Source: Ferrithrix thermotolerans DSM 19514 (GTDB taxonomy: Bacteria; Actinomycetota; Acidimicrobiia; Acidimicrobiales; Ilumatobacteraceae). Taken from it: a stretch of 5,531 nucleotides of DNA. The notes beneath the pieces were generated by a model that saw only the letters and a list, made by a program, of their open reading frames with translations, ran no database searches and had not been told where the DNA came from. Of this stretch, positions 5,353-5,531 are shown piece after piece. The first letter of the stretch is position 1; every line of letters starts with the position of its first letter. The stretch is taken from positions 1-5,531 of the forward strand of contig CAMAQQ010000093.1 of assembly GCA_945860575.1 (NCBI GenBank), in the 5' to 3' direction. Both the position numbers and the translations under genes were made by a program.

Positions 5353-5373
5353 GACAATTTGTTCGGCACATAG

Positions 5374-5403
5374 GCCTGTAATCCCGTAAAAAACGGCGCA
5401 GGT
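5374..5403 (+). promoter_or_regulatory. Hairpin just upstream of the pnp ribosome binding site
   Basis: CCTG (5375-5378) pairs with CAGG (5399-5402), and CCGT (5384-5387) pairs with ACGG (5393-5396) around an AAAAA loop. An outer G.T pair (5374 with 5403) can extend it. The hairpin ends about 4 nt before the purine-rich ribosome site AAAGGAAG (5407-5414), so it could affect access to that site. A smaller CCGA/TCGG hairpin (5351-5354 with 5363-5366) lies just upstream. Confidence 0.45.
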
Positions 5404-5418
5404 ACGAAAGGAAGCAAC

Positions 5419-5531
5419 ATGGCCGAGGCCATTTCAGTAAGCGGTCCAATTTCAGGGACCGATAGAACGCTCACATTTGAGACAGGCAAACTCGCTTTGC
5501 AGTCTCAAGGAGCAGTAGTAGCAAAAATCGG
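5419..5531 (+). CDS. pnp: Polynucleotide phosphorylase, N-terminal end (partial)
   Basis: The first 37 codons are present before the window ends. PNPase degrades RNA 3' to 5' using phosphate and can add tails; it acts as a trimer, often with RNase E in a degradosome. After a short variable N-terminus (MAEAISVSGPISG) the sequence gives the family opening RTLTFETGKLALQSQGAVV, the first strand of RNase PH-like domain 1. The ATG at 5419 is preceded by AAAGGAAG with a 4-5 nt gap, a good ribosome site. The variable N-terminus is slightly longer than in many homologues, as is common in actinobacteria. Its place after rpsO is the classic order and supports the assignment. Confidence 0.95.
   Translation, partial: MAEAISVSGPISGTDRTLTFETGKLALQSQGAVVAKI

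Noticed and set aside
5399..5418. Stretch CAGGTACGAAAGGAAGCAAC resembles the apical loop of bacterial 4.5S SRP RNA.
   Set aside because: The flanks do not form the SRP helix, and the GAAAGGAAG part is explained as the pnp ribosome binding site directly before its ATG.

Overview
The window looks like chromosomal DNA of an actinobacterium. The strongest sign is a fused two-domain FO synthase (FbiC), the form typical of Actinobacteria; most methanogens carry separate CofG and CofH. Base composition is roughly balanced, well below Streptomyces or Mycobacterium. Several starts are GTG. Together these suggest a moderate-GC lineage such as an aquatic Acidimicrobiia-like organism, but that placement is inference only.

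Layout. (1) Bases 2-172, + strand: the last 56 codons of ribF (riboflavin kinase/FAD synthetase). (2) Bases 182-4759, all on the - strand, in transcription order: two small uncharacterised genes (4385-4759 and 4129-4395, overlapping), ribE (riboflavin synthase, 3512-4117), a chorismate mutase-like/VOC fusion gene (2745-3515, ATGA overlap with ribE) and fbiC (182-2590, 154 nt further downstream). (3) Bases 4760-4939: a divergent intergenic region, probably including a structured rpsO leader. (4) rpsO (ribosomal protein S15, 4940-5203), a 215-nt structured spacer, and the first 37 codons of pnp (polynucleotide phosphorylase, from 5419), all on the + strand.

How the genes fit together. ribF, rpsO and pnp are neighbours in many bacteria. 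Here they lie in the usual order and direction, but an oppositely oriented block of about 4.6 kb separates ribF from rpsO. That block has a metabolic theme. RibE makes riboflavin, which RibF converts to FMN and FAD. FbiC makes FO, the deazaflavin precursor of F420, from the riboflavin intermediate 5-amino-6-ribitylaminouracil plus tyrosine. A chorismate mutase activity would supply prephenate, the precursor of 4-hydroxyphenylpyruvate and tyrosine. The block can therefore be read as a flavin/deazaflavin supply module with an aromatic-branch enzyme inside it.

The main novelty candidates are the AroQ-VOC fusion, whose VOC half looks like 4-hydroxyphenylpyruvate dioxygenase but lacks the third metal ligand; the two-gene unknown pair; and RNA structures upstream of rpsO and pnp. 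I saw no rRNA, tRNA, CRISPR array, insertion sequence or origin.
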